Shown piece after piece: positions 20,164 through 29,511 of a stretch of 64,000 bases of DNA. This DNA is from Nitrosomonadales bacterium (GTDB taxonomy: Bacteria; Pseudomonadota; Gammaproteobacteria; Burkholderiales; Gallionellaceae), in the NCBI GenBank assembly GCA_016716325.1, contig JADJWO010000001.1, forward strand, positions 992,001-1,056,000, read 5' to 3'. The notes under the pieces were generated by a model. The model searched no databases. It saw nothing but the letters and a program-made list of their open reading frames with translations, and was not told the DNA's origin. The stretch's first letter is position 1. Every line of letters starts with the position of its first letter. A program made the position numbers and the translations under genes.

Positions 20164-20239
20164 TGGTGCCGCCTATCGGATTCGAACTGATGACCTACCG
20201 CTTACAAGGCGGTTGCTCTACCAACTGAGCTAAGGCGGC
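20164..20239 (-). tRNA. tRNA-Thr (anticodon TGT)
   Basis: 76-nt cloverleaf including an encoded CCA (TGG on the plus strand at 20164-20166). The acceptor stem GCCGCCT pairs with AGGCGGC, the D-loop reads AGCTCAGTTGGTAGAGC, the anticodon loop is CTTGTAA, and the T-loop is TTCGAAT. It lies 30 bp downstream of tRNA-Lys on the same transcript. Confidence 0.97.
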
Positions 20240-20269
20240 ATTGCCGAAAATCCGGCATCCAAGGCAGGT

Positions 20270-20345
20270 TGGTAGGTCGTGGCAGATTCGAACTGCCGAC
20301 CAACGGATTAAAAGTCCGCTGCTCTACCGGCTGAGCTAACGACCC
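20270..20345 (-). tRNA. tRNA-Lys (anticodon TTT)
   Basis: 76-nt cloverleaf with encoded CCA. The acceptor stem GGGTCGT pairs with ACGACCT (terminal G-U), the anticodon loop is CTTTTAA, and the T-arm is GGCAG-TTCGAAT-CTGCC. It is the first tRNA of the pair and is preceded by a consensus sigma-70 promoter. Confidence 0.97.
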
Positions 20346-20363
20346 ATGTGCGAAGGAGCGCGA

Positions 20364-20391
20364 ATTATACGGAATTGACTCACCCTGTCAA
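20364..20391 (-). promoter_or_regulatory. Consensus sigma-70 promoter of the tRNA-Lys/tRNA-Thr operon
   Basis: On the minus strand TTGACA (20391-20386) is followed after 16 bp by TATAAT (20369-20364), both perfect consensus hexamers. The discriminator is GC-rich (TCGCGCTCC), as in stringently controlled stable-RNA promoters. The predicted start lies about 12 nt before mature tRNA-Lys. Confidence 0.92.
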
Positions 20392-20423
20392 CGCAAAATG
20401 CCGCGCCGACAGGCAGCTCAGCC

Positions 20424-21098
20424 CTATACAGAACGATAGCGCGTCGGGTCATCCACTCCCGCCGCAGCGAAGCCGGCACGGCGCAAACGGCAGGAATCGC
20501 ATTCGCCGCAGGCACGCCCCTGTTCATCCGCCTGGTAACAGGACACCGTCAGCGCGTAATCCACGCCGAGCGCATCCCCCTGCCGGATGATCTCCGCCTT
20601 GGACAGATGCAGCAACGGTGCATGCAGTTCGAGCGTATTCCCCTCGACGGCCGCCTTGGTGGCCAGATTGGCCATGCGCTCGAAGGCCTCGATATAGTCC
20701 GGCCGGCAATCGGGATAACCGGAATAATCGACCGCGTTCACGCCGATGAAAATATCGCGTGCCTGCAACACCTCGGCCCATGCCAGCGCCAGCGACAACA
20801 TGATGGTATTGCGCGCCGGCACATAGGTCGGCGGAATGCCCTCGCTGGCTTGTCGCGGCACCGCGATACGATCATCCGTCAGCGCGGAACCGCCGAAGCC
20901 GGTGAGATCGATGTCCACCGCACGGTGCTCGCGCACGCCCAGCGTTTGCGCGACGCGACGCGCAGCCGCCAGTTCGGAATGATGCCGCTGCCCGTAATCC
21001 ACGCTCAGCGCATAACAGTCGAATCCCTGCGCGCGTGCCATCGCCAGCACCGTCGCCGAATCCAGCCCGCCCGAAAGGAGCACCACCGCATTCTTCAT
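20424..21098 (-). CDS. queC: 7-cyano-7-deazaguanine synthase
   Basis: 224 residues. The PP-loop ATPase motif LSGGLDSATVLAMA is at the N-terminus, followed by VDYGQRHHSEL. The zinc site is CGECDSCRLR near the C-terminus, with an upstream Cys in TVSCYQA. QueC converts 7-carboxy-7-deazaguanine to preQ0 in queuosine synthesis. It lies 3 bp after queE, the preceding enzyme of the pathway. Confidence 0.97.
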   Translation of the reverse strand: MKNAVVLLSGGLDSATVLAMARAQGFDCYALSVDYGQRHHSELAAARRVAQTLGVREHRAVDIDLTGFGGSALTDDRIAVPRQASEGIPPTYVPARNTIMLSLALAWAEVLQARDIFIGVNAVDYSGYPDCRPDYIEAFERMANLATKAAVEGNTLELHAPLLHLSKAEIIRQGDALGVDYALTVSCYQADEQGRACGECDSCRLRRAGFAAAGVDDPTRYRSV

Positions 21099-21101
21099 TG
21101 C

Positions 21102-21764
21102 CTAATGTCCCGCCGCGTTGTTCCACAATAATTTGTGCAACTGCACCTGCATGCGCACCCTCAGTCGGTCGCGCAATATCCACTCGGCCAGTTGAGTCGC
21201 ATCAAGCGTGCCGTGCGCAGGAGAGAATGTCACGGGACATCTCTCCGTCAGGCGATGTTGCGACAGGACCTGCCTTGCCCAGCTGTAGTCGTCTTCGTCG
21301 CCCAGCACGAACTTGACTTCGTCGTGCATGGTCAGCAATGGCAGATTTTCCCAGCGGTTCCTGCCCGCTTCGCCGGAGGCGGGCGTCTTGATATCCAGCA
21401 CGCGCATCACGCGCGTATCCACTGCGCCGATGTCAAGGGCACCGCTGGTCTCCAGAGACACCTCGTAACCCGCGTCGCACAGCGTTTCCAGTAGTTGCAG
21501 GCATCCCTTCTGCGCCAGCGGTTCGCCTCCGGTGACGCACACATAACGCGCGTCGTACCCGGCGACTTGCCCGAGTATTTCCGTGACGCTCATATTCTGC
21601 CCGCCTGTGAACGCATAGGACGTATCGCAATAGGTGCAACGCAATGGGCAACCGGTCAGGCGGACGAATACCGTCGGCAAGCCGATGCGGCCGGTCTCAC
21701 CCTGCAATGAATGGAAGATCTCGCTGATGCGCAATGGCGCGCCTGTATCGGGAGACGACGACAT
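21102..21764 (-). CDS. queE: 7-carboxy-7-deazaguanine synthase (radical SAM)
   Basis: 220 residues. FHSLQGETGRIG near the N-terminus and the radical-SAM cluster motif CPLRCTYC are typical of QueE. The cysteine spacing CxxxCxxC is intact, so the [4Fe-4S]/SAM site should work. It produces 7-carboxy-7-deazaguanine for QueC. Its start lies 6 bp downstream of the restored stop of cpoB, so the Tol-Pal and que genes form one transcript. Confidence 0.96.
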   Translation of the reverse strand: MSSSPDTGAPLRISEIFHSLQGETGRIGLPTVFVRLTGCPLRCTYCDTSYAFTGGQNMSVTEILGQVAGYDARYVCVTGGEPLAQKGCLQLLETLCDAGYEVSLETSGALDIGAVDTRVMRVLDIKTPASGEAGRNRWENLPLLTMHDEVKFVLGDEDDYSWARQVLSQHRLTERCPVTFSPAHGTLDATQLAEWILRDRLRVRMQVQLHKLLWNNAAGH

Positions 21765-21770
21765 GACAGG

Positions 21771-22525
21771 CTACTTGGCGGAAGCGAGCAGTTTTTTTGC
21801 TTTTGCGGCAGCTTCGCTGTCAGGATATTTGGCGACGAGTTGCTTGAGCGTCTTCTTTGCTGCCACCCCTGCTTCAACTCCTGCTGGCATCCGGCAATAT
21901 CGAACAGGATGTCTGCCGTTCTGGGCATGCCCGGATAAGCCTTGAGCAGCCCCTGGAACGTGCCCAGCGACGCCTTGTAGTCGTTCATGGCGAACTGTGC
22001 CTTGCCCAACCCGTACTGCGCATTGGGCACATGTACCGAATCGGGATAGCTCTTGAGAAACTCCTGGAATGCCTTGACCGCATTCGGGTAACTCCCGCCC
22101 TTCAGCAAGCCGTAAGCCGTTTCTATGGCGCGATTCTCCGCTGCGAGATCGTAAGGATCGACCTTGGCCGTTTCTGCCGGGGCATCGTCCGCCGCTTGTG
22201 ACGAACCGTCGATCGCCTCGAAACGGCGCAGGCGCGTGTCCAGATCCACATAGAAATCCTTCTCGCGCTTTTCGGCATCCTGCAAGCCGTGCGCCAGCTC
22301 TTCATTCTGGCCGCGCAGTTTGCGTAATTCACTGTTCAACGCATCAAGCTGCGTCTGCAGATCCATGTTGGACTTGGTTTGCTGCTCGATGATACCTTCC
22401 AGCTTGAGCACGCGCGCCTCAAGTTGCCGGATCTGTTTTCGCGCATCTTCGTCCTGAAACAACCCCGCTTGCGCGGGTGCGGCAAAACACAGAGCCAGCA
22501 AAATGAGGGCGCCTTGCTTCAGCAT
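21771..22525 (-). pseudogene. cpoB: CpoB/YbgF, Tol-Pal accessory protein, with a one-base frameshift
   Basis: Signal peptide ending AAPAQA, an N-terminal trimerising coiled coil (about residues 25-90), then TPRs. The frame holds to LFDIAGCQQELKQG, after which it becomes non-homologous and runs on to 21656, inside queE. Adding one G to the G4 run at 21866-21869 restores VAAKKTLKQLVAKYPDSEA and a stop at 21771, just before queE, giving a normal 251 residues. CpoB coordinates Tol with PBP1B in division. With the sequence as given, the encoded protein is 289 residues with an aberrant tail. Either a real recent mutation or a homopolymer sequencing error. Confidence 0.85.
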
Positions 22526-22528
22526 GGA

Positions 22529-23020
22529 TTACTTCGCGTAGTTCAGGTCGGTGCGGCGGTTTTGCGCCCATGCAGCCTCGTCGTGATCGGTGGCACGGGG
22601 CTTCTCTTCGCCGTAGCTGATCGCGCTCAATTGCGATGCCTTGGCGCCGCCCAGTTCCAGCATCTTCTTCACGCCATCGGCGCGACGCTGACCCAGTGCG
22701 AGGTTGTATTCGTTGCTGCCACGCTCGTCGCAATTGCCTTCCAGCCTGACCATCCGCTCCGGATGCTGGCTCAGGTATTGCGCATGCGCCTGAACGAGCG
22801 GCTTGTCGGAATCCTGCACCACGGAAACGTCGAACGGGTAATAGGTGCTGCGCTTGGCCAGGATGCTGTTCGGATCGTTCAATGGATCAACCATGGCGGC
22901 TTGTTGCGTTGCCTTGACAGGCGCGGCGTGTGGCGCAGCAACGGCCTCTTCCTTGGGTTTCTGGCTGGCACAGGCCGCGAGCAAATTCACCAACACGATA
23001 CTGATAACGAGTTTTTTCAT
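22529..23020 (-). CDS. pal: Peptidoglycan-associated lipoprotein Pal
   Basis: 163 residues. Lipobox LLAAC near residue 17, a flexible Ala/Pro/Lys linker, then an OmpA-like peptidoglycan-binding domain (about 55-160) with LEGNCDERGSNEYNLALGQRR. The lipidated outer-membrane protein binds peptidoglycan and TolB/TolA during division. Follows tolB by 24 bp and precedes cpoB by 3 bp. Confidence 0.97.
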   Translation of the reverse strand: MKKLVISIVLVNLLAACASQKPKEEAVAAPHAAPVKATQQAAMVDPLNDPNSILAKRSTYYPFDVSVVQDSDKPLVQAHAQYLSQHPERMVRLEGNCDERGSNEYNLALGQRRADGVKKMLELGGAKASQLSAISYGEEKPRATDHDEAAWAQNRRTDLNYAK

Positions 23021-23044
23021 AATGCTCCCCTTTTCTTGATGGAT

Positions 23045-24316
23045 TTAAGGATAGGGTCCCCAAACCGGTTCGCGTGCATCGCCGCTTTGCGTGAACATGT
23101 GCTGCTTGACACGACCGTCGCTGGAAACGGTTGCCAATATACCACGTCCTCGCGCCTCGCTGGCAAACAGGATGAGCTTGCCGTTGGGTGCGTAACTGGG
23201 TTTTTTCTCCCACCCGCCTTCGGTGAGAACTTCCATCTGGCCGGTCTGGAAATCCTGCGTGGCGATATGGAATCTGCCCTTGTTGCGATGCGCGAACACG
23301 AAGCCCTTGCCGTCCGGCCTGTGGCGCGGCGAAAAGTTGGCGCCGTCGCCGAATGTCATGCGCTCCACCGGCCCGCCGTTCACGGACAGGCGATAGATCT
23401 GCGGACTGCCGCCGCGATCCGAAGTGAACAGCAGGGATTGCCCGTCCGGCGAGAAATTCGGCTCGGTGTCGATCGCGCCGCTGAAGGTGAGGCGCCGCAT
23501 GCCGCTGCCGTCCGGGCGCACCAGGTAGATCTGCGAACTGCCGTCCCGCGTCAGCACGATCGCCAGTTGCCTGCCGTCCCGCGACCAGGCCGGCGCGCTG
23601 TTGCTGCCGCGAAAGTCGGCCAGCACCTTGCGCAGGTTGGTGTACAGCGATTGCACGTAGAGCACCGCATGCCCGGTCTCGAAACTCACATAGGCGAGAT
23701 GGCTTCCGTCCGGCGACCATTCCGGTGACATGATCGGCTCCGTTTGCGCCAGCACGGTCTGCTCGTTGTAACCGTCGCTGTCCGCAACGATCAGGCGATA
23801 CTTGCTGCCCTGCCGGTTCACATAGGCGATGCGCGTGCTGAACACCCCCCGGTCGCCGGTCAGCTTCTCATAGATCAGGTCGGCGATGCGATGCCCGACA
23901 GCGCGCACCTGGCCGCCGCTCGCCGCGACCGCCTGGCCGAGTAACTCGGTCTGCTTGACCGCATCCAGCAGCCGGAATTGCGCCTCGATGCGGCCGTTCG
24001 GCTGCGCCGCGACCGTGCCGATCGCCAGCGCTTCCGCTCCGCGCACCTGCCAATCCGCATAATTGACCTCGGCAACTTCATGCGGTTGTTTGCCCACCGG
24101 ATCCACCAGGCGGAACAACCCGCTGCGTTGCAGGTCGCCCACCACCACCTCGTTGATGGACTGCGCCAGCTTGGCATCGCCGCCGAACGGCACGATCGCG
24201 ATCGGTATCTGGTGCTCACCCGCGCCGATGATCTCGATGCTCAGCACCGCGCTGGCGACCGAGGCCTGCACCAGCAACATCAGCCCAACCACGCTTTGCA
24301 ATATGCGCAACAACAT
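23045..24316 (-). CDS. tolB: Tol-Pal system periplasmic protein TolB
   Basis: 423 residues. The N-terminal signal peptide ends ASVASA. An alpha/beta domain (about 25-160) is followed by a six-bladed beta-propeller (about 190-420) with recurring WSPDG / FSPDGQSL / SRDGRQLA blade motifs. TolB shuttles between Pal and TolA in the periplasm. Length and order match the family. Confidence 0.97.
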   Translation of the reverse strand: MLLRILQSVVGLMLLVQASVASAVLSIEIIGAGEHQIPIAIVPFGGDAKLAQSINEVVVGDLQRSGLFRLVDPVGKQPHEVAEVNYADWQVRGAEALAIGTVAAQPNGRIEAQFRLLDAVKQTELLGQAVAASGGQVRAVGHRIADLIYEKLTGDRGVFSTRIAYVNRQGSKYRLIVADSDGYNEQTVLAQTEPIMSPEWSPDGSHLAYVSFETGHAVLYVQSLYTNLRKVLADFRGSNSAPAWSRDGRQLAIVLTRDGSSQIYLVRPDGSGMRRLTFSGAIDTEPNFSPDGQSLLFTSDRGGSPQIYRLSVNGGPVERMTFGDGANFSPRHRPDGKGFVFAHRNKGRFHIATQDFQTGQMEVLTEGGWEKKPSYAPNGKLILFASEARGRGILATVSSDGRVKQHMFTQSGDAREPVWGPYP

Positions 24317-24327
24317 AAATCCCCTTT

Positions 24328-24972
24328 CTATTCGCCCGGCCGGAAGACCAGTTTCAATTCACGGAAACGACTGTACAGCCCCGCATCGGCAGGTAGCGGC
24401 AACGGTTCGGATTTCAGGATCGCCCGTTCCACCGCGTTATCGTACGCTGCATTGCCGCTCGACCTGAGCAACCTCGGCGGCAACACCGAACCGCCCGGCA
24501 ACACCGTCACGGAAAATTCGGCGCGCGCATCGCCCGCCACGTCCGGCGGCATCACGATGTTGCGCCTGATCTTGCTCTGGATCTTGGCGACGAATTCATC
24601 CACTACCCGGCCGGTCGTCGCCGCGCGCTCGGCCTGTTCGCGCGCCAGCCGGTCCGCGATGTCGTCATGCGGCTGGACCACCGGACTGCGTTTCTCCGCC
24701 TTCTTGTCCGGTACCTCTATGTCCGGCCGGGCTTTTTCCTCGGGTTGCTCCGGCTCGGGCTCGACCGGTTCCACCACCTTGGGTTTGGGTTTGGCCGCCG
24801 GCCGCACTTCGACACCCGGAATGCTCGACCACAATTCCGCGCTCATGGTCGCCGCGGGCTGCGTCTGCCAGCTGAAACCGAAATACAACAGCACGAAGAA
24901 CACGCCATGCACGGCCAGCGCCAACACGCCTGCCGGCAACCTGTAGGGTTCCGGATAAGTCGCCGCAGTCAT
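24328..24972 (-). CDS. tolA: TolA, TonB-like energy-transducing protein (short form)
   Basis: 214 residues, shorter than E. coli TolA (421). One N-terminal TM helix (about 15-35), a Pro/Glu/Lys-rich spacer (about 55-110) in place of the long alanine-rich helix, and a TolA/TonB C-terminal domain (about 125-214). It spans the periplasm and contacts TolB/Pal. Start overlaps the tolR stop as ATGA. Confidence 0.92.
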   Translation of the reverse strand: MTAATYPEPYRLPAGVLALAVHGVFFVLLYFGFSWQTQPAATMSAELWSSIPGVEVRPAAKPKPKVVEPVEPEPEQPEEKARPDIEVPDKKAEKRSPVVQPHDDIADRLAREQAERAATTGRVVDEFVAKIQSKIRRNIVMPPDVAGDARAEFSVTVLPGGSVLPPRLLRSSGNAAYDNAVERAILKSEPLPLPADAGLYSRFRELKLVFRPGE

Positions 24973-25394
24973 TTCACCCTGGCTTGCGTCAACAGCCCGA
25001 CCTTCCTGATCTGCTGCTGCTGCAATACGTCCATCACATTGATCACTTCTTCGTAGCGCACATCCTTGTCGGCGGAGATCACCACTGCCTGTTCCGCCAG
25101 GTCGCCCTGCCTGGCCTTCAGGATCGCGACCAGTTCCTCGCGCGATACACCGCTCTCCTTGCCGCCTCTGGCATGGTCGCGCAACGCCAGCGTGGCGTCT
25201 TTCCTGACAATGACCTCCAGCGGCGCCACCGGCGGCGCCAGCGACTTACCGACCTGTGGCAGGTCGATCTGGCCGGGATTCATCAGCGGCGCGGTCACCA
25301 TGAAGATCACCAACAGCACCAGCATCACGTCGATATACGGCACGACGTTGATCTCGTTCATCAGCCTCCTGGAAGATCGGCGGTCAGATTTCAC
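24969..25394 (-). CDS. tolR: TolR, ExbD-family proton channel subunit
   Basis: 141 residues with one N-terminal TM helix that carries the functional aspartate in VVPYIDVMLVLLVIFMV, then a periplasmic domain. Start is GTG at 25394, fixed by a full AGGAGG Shine-Dalgarno 5-6 nt upstream. This independent strong ribosome site fits the fact that a repeat-rich 150-bp gap separates it from tolQ. Confidence 0.95.
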   Translation of the reverse strand: MKSDRRSSRRLMNEINVVPYIDVMLVLLVIFMVTAPLMNPGQIDLPQVGKSLAPPVAPLEVIVRKDATLALRDHARGGKESGVSREELVAILKARQGDLAEQAVVISADKDVRYEEVINVMDVLQQQQIRKVGLLTQARVK

Positions 25395-25410
25395 CCTGAC
25401 CTCCTGATTT

Positions 25411-25535
25411 GAACCGCGCAGAACACGAAGCGCACAGAGAAAAGCAGGTTATTCCAGGCGATGCCGCCGTGCCGATGGGCGCCACCATCACGCAAGCCCG
25501 CAAATCTTCGTGATCTCCGTGTCCTTCGTGGTGAG
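25411..25535. repeat. MITE-like repeat in the tolQ-tolR gap
   Basis: The 150-bp space between tolQ and tolR, normally a few bases, holds imperfect 9-bp tandem units on one side (minus strand CACGAAGGA, CACGGAGAT, CACGAAGAT) and a CTTCGTG-containing opposite end, so the ends are partly inverted. No coding potential is seen. It resembles the small dispersed repeats of proteobacterial intergenic regions. Confidence 0.5.
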
Positions 25536-25544
25536 ATGCGTTTT

Positions 25545-26222
25545 TCATGGCTGGCGCTGCAACACATTGGAAAACTCTTCGGTAAAACTCTCGAAGCGGG
25601 TAGACAGTCGGTTGATGTCATGCGCGTAGCGGTTGTAGGCGATCACCGCCGGGATCGCCGCGAACAGGCCCATCGCGGTCGCCACCAGCGCCTCGGCGAT
25701 GCCGGGCGCGACATGCGCCAGCGTCGCCTGTCCGACGTTCGCCAACCCGCGGAACGCGTTCATGATGCCCCATACCGTGCCGAACAGGCCGACATAGGGA
25801 CTGACCGAACCGACCGACGCGAGGAACGCCAGGTGCGATTCCAGCCGGTCCATCTCGCGCTGGTAGGTCGCGCGCATCGCCCGGCGCGTTCCGTCCATCA
25901 CGTCGCTGCTTTCCACACCGTGCTGTTTCTTCAGCTTGACGAACTCGGCGAACCCGGCGGCGAAGATGCGTTCCAGCGCACCCTGTTCGCTTCGTGTACT
26001 GCTGTTCGCATGCTTGTACAGATCGGTCAGATTCGCATTGCGCCAGAACGCCTCCTCGAACTCCTCGGTCAACGTGACCTCCCTGCGGATGGCGAACAGC
26101 TTGATGAAGATGTACCACCACGACAGCAGCGATACCAGCAGCAACAGCCCCATCACCAGTTGCACCAGCACACTGGCGTTGCCGATGAGATGTATGAACG
26201 ACAAATCCTGCGTCACTTCCAT
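25545..26222 (-). CDS. tolQ: TolQ, MotA/ExbB-family proton channel subunit
   Basis: 225 residues with three TM helices (about 20-40, 130-155, 170-195). The conserved stretch GLFGTVWGIMNAF at about residue 145 is the ExbB/TolQ signature. With TolR it forms the proton-driven motor energising TolA. It begins 16 bp after ybgC. Confidence 0.96.
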   Translation of the reverse strand: MEVTQDLSFIHLIGNASVLVQLVMGLLLLVSLLSWWYIFIKLFAIRREVTLTEEFEEAFWRNANLTDLYKHANSSTRSEQGALERIFAAGFAEFVKLKKQHGVESSDVMDGTRRAMRATYQREMDRLESHLAFLASVGSVSPYVGLFGTVWGIMNAFRGLANVGQATLAHVAPGIAEALVATAMGLFAAIPAVIAYNRYAHDINRLSTRFESFTEEFSNVLQRQP

Positions 26223-26238
26223 TGCGATACCTTTCCGA

Positions 26239-26632
26239 TCATTTTTCCAACTGCTTGCGCAAAACTTCCGGCACCGACACCGGCTTGAAACTCTCCAGCG
26301 AGACGCATACCAGATGCACCTCCGCTTCCGTCAGCACCTCGTCACCACGTTGCACCGTCTGCACCAGCGTGAGGCGGCTGCGCCCGAAATCCTTGACCTG
26401 CGCGGTCACCTCCAGCAAATCATCGAGCAGCGCGGGCCTGAGATAATCCAGCTTGAGCGAACGCACCACGAACACCACGCCGAACTCCTTCATCAACCCG
26501 GCGTTGCTGTAACCGTGGGTGCGCAACCACTCGGTCCGCGCACGTTCCATAAAGTTCACATAGCTGGCGTGATACACCACGCCGCCGGCATCGGTATCCT
26601 GGAAATACACGCGCACCGGCAATGAGAATATT

Positions 26633-26646
<14 letters not shown>
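26239..26646 (-). CDS. ybgC: Tol-Pal-associated acyl-CoA thioesterase YbgC
   Basis: 135 residues, hot-dog fold. The active-site segment YFQDTDAGGVVYHASYVNF contains the catalytic Asp/His of 4-hydroxybenzoyl-CoA thioesterase-type enzymes. Encoded upstream of tolQ, the conserved position in proteobacteria. It overlaps the ruvB 3' end by 14 bp, so the ruv and tol genes are probably one transcript. Confidence 0.93.
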
Positions 26647-27690
<1,044 letters not shown>

Positions 27691-27694
<4 letters not shown>

Positions 27695-28272
27695 GCCTTG
27701 GATAATAACTTAAGCGCCTGACGGATGCCTTCCGAAACGCCCGCATCCTTGGGCAACTGTTTCGCCGCCCAGTCCGCCTCTTTCGCGCTGTACCCCAGCG
27801 CCAGCAGCGCATTGACGATATCGTTATCGGACGAAGCAGCGGAAACGCTCGGCGCGGCGCCCGCACCGCCCGCCGCGAACTTGCCCTGCAGTTCCAGCAG
27901 CAGGCGTTCGGCAGTCTTTTTGCCGACCCCGGGGATCCGGTTCAGGCGCGCGGCATCCTTGCTCGCCACCGCGCCCGCCAGATCGCCCAGGCTCAGGCCG
28001 GACAATACCGCCAGCGCCAGCTTGGGGCCGACCCCGCTGATCTTGAGCAACAGGCGGAACGCGGCGCGTTCGTCCAGGCTCAGGAAGCCGTACAGCAGAT
28101 GCGCGTCCTCGCGCACGATCAACTGCGTGTGCAACACCACCTTCTCGTGCAGCACCGGCAGGTTGTAGAACGTGCTCATCGGTACGTCGAGCTCGTACGC
28201 CACGCCCTGCACGTCCAGCAATATCTGCGGCGGGTTCTTTTCCAGCAATGTTCCGGTTAAACGACCGATCAT
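27691..28272 (-). CDS. ruvA: Holliday junction DNA helicase subunit RuvA
   Basis: 193 residues. N-terminal OB fold (MIGRLTGTLLEKNPP), two helix-hairpin-helix motifs (ISGVGPKLALAVLSG, IPGVGKKTAERLLLEL) and a C-terminal domain III that binds RuvB. Preceded by a MITE-like repeat rather than directly by ruvC. Confidence 0.97.
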
Positions 28273-28292
28273 TTCCTTTTACCTTTTCATTC

Positions 28293-28413
28293 CGTCATTC
28301 CCGCGAAAGCGGGAATCAAGTTGATTCAAAAGCCCCGCGAAGCGGGTCAGCAAAGATTCTGTCCGCTACGCGGAGTATTCATCTTGCTGGATTCCCGCCT
28401 GCGCGGGAATGAC
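28293..28413. repeat. MITE-like element, copy A (between ruvA and the prenyltransferase gene)
   Basis: About 120 bp bounded by CGTCATTCCCGCG and CGCGGGAATGAC, each end being itself a hairpin of the CCCGCnnnnGCGGG type. The interior contains the shared segment CCCCGCGAAGCGGG. Same family as the copies at 29366-29496 and 32479-32602. No coding potential. Confidence 0.85.
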
Positions 28414-28419
28414 ACCGGT

Positions 28420-29358
28420 TCATTTTCCCATGAACAACGCCAGTGACAGCAGCGCCCCGTGCGCCAGCATCGCGGCGATGGTCAGCTTGATCGCATCGCC
28501 CAGCATTTGCGGCTGCGCGGCATGGCGCAACAGCAAACGCGCGGCCTGCAAACTCAACGGCAAAGCGAACAGCGACAGCAGCGCGAGCGCAGGCAACCAG
28601 CCCAGCGACACACCCGCCAGCAACCATGCATACGCCAGCGCCGCGATCAGCACATATCCCCAGCGCGCCGTGCCGGCCTCGAGCCGCGCGACCCAGTGCA
28701 GTTTGCCTGCCGCAATGTCCGCAGAGCGATCCGGGAACTGGTTGATGTACAACAGATTGGCGGTCAGCAGGGCATAGGACAGTCCGGCCACAAAAGGCGC
28801 CGCATCGAAGCCCTTGCGCTGCACGAAATCCGCGCCGACCGAAATCGACAGGATGCCCGCCGTCACGCATAACTCGCCCAGCCCGCGGCTCACCAGCTTG
28901 AACGGCGGCGCAGAGTAGGCCCAGCCGATGAACAGACCGGTCAAGCCGACGTACAGCAATTGCGGCGCGGATCGTGCCATCAGCCACAATCCCGCCAGCG
29001 CCACGCCCGCCAGCAACGCGAAACCGAAGTTGCGCGTCTGCGCCGGGGTCAGCACGCCGTTCTGGATGAAGCGGCTGCCGCCGGTGAACGGGAAGATGCG
29101 CCCGGTGTTTTGCGCATCGGTACCGTTGAGCGCATCGTAATAATCGTTCAGCACGTTCACGCCGGCGTGCGCCAGCAGCGCGAACAGCAGGGTGACCAGC
29201 GCCAGCGGGACATCGAACGCGAGGCCGTCGTGCCAGACCATCGCCAGCCCGATCAGGCACGACATCAGGCTTGCCGTGAGAAAGGCCGGACGGGTCGCGG
29301 CGACATAGCGCGCGACGGGATTTGAAAAAAGCTCCAGCGTCGGTTCCATCGGTCGCAT
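28420..29358 (-). CDS. UbiA-superfamily prenyltransferase, MenA-like
   Basis: 312 residues with about eight to nine TM helices. The first Asp-rich motif is NDYYDALNGTD and the second is NQFPDRSADIAAGK, the spacing expected of 1,4-dihydroxy-2-naphthoate prenyltransferases. It would transfer a polyprenyl chain to an aromatic acceptor in the inner membrane. Whether the acceptor is a naphthoate (menaquinone) cannot be told; no other men gene is in the window. It interrupts the usual ruvC-ruvA order and is bracketed on both sides by copies of one MITE-like repeat. Confidence 0.8.
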   Translation of the reverse strand: MRPMEPTLELFSNPVARYVAATRPAFLTASLMSCLIGLAMVWHDGLAFDVPLALVTLLFALLAHAGVNVLNDYYDALNGTDAQNTGRIFPFTGGSRFIQNGVLTPAQTRNFGFALLAGVALAGLWLMARSAPQLLYVGLTGLFIGWAYSAPPFKLVSRGLGELCVTAGILSISVGADFVQRKGFDAAPFVAGLSYALLTANLLYINQFPDRSADIAAGKLHWVARLEAGTARWGYVLIAALAYAWLLAGVSLGWLPALALLSLFALPLSLQAARLLLRHAAQPQMLGDAIKLTIAAMLAHGALLSLALFMGK

Positions 29359-29365
29359 CGTATTA

Positions 29366-29496
29366 CTCCGTCATTCCCGCGCAGGCGGGAATCCAGTCGA
29401 TTGAACATCCCCGCGAAGCGGGCCAACTTGCTGGTTTTGTCTGCTCCGCAGGATTTTTGTAATTGCTGGATTCCCGCCTGCGCGGGAATGACGGAG
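29366..29496. repeat. MITE-like element, copy B, with 31-bp perfect terminal inverted repeats
   Basis: Positions 29366-29396 and 29466-29496 are perfect reverse complements, each starting CTCCGTCATTCCCGCG. The 69-bp interior contains CCCCGCGAAGCGGG, shared with copy A. It lies between ruvC and the prenyltransferase gene. No reading frame of its own. Confidence 0.9.
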
Positions 29497-29511
29497 CACA
29501 TGGGTTATATT

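Noticed and set aside
28293..29496. A CRISPR array
   Set aside because: The repeated CCCGC palindromes are only two MITE-like copies about 950 bp apart with a gene between; no regular spacers or cas genes.
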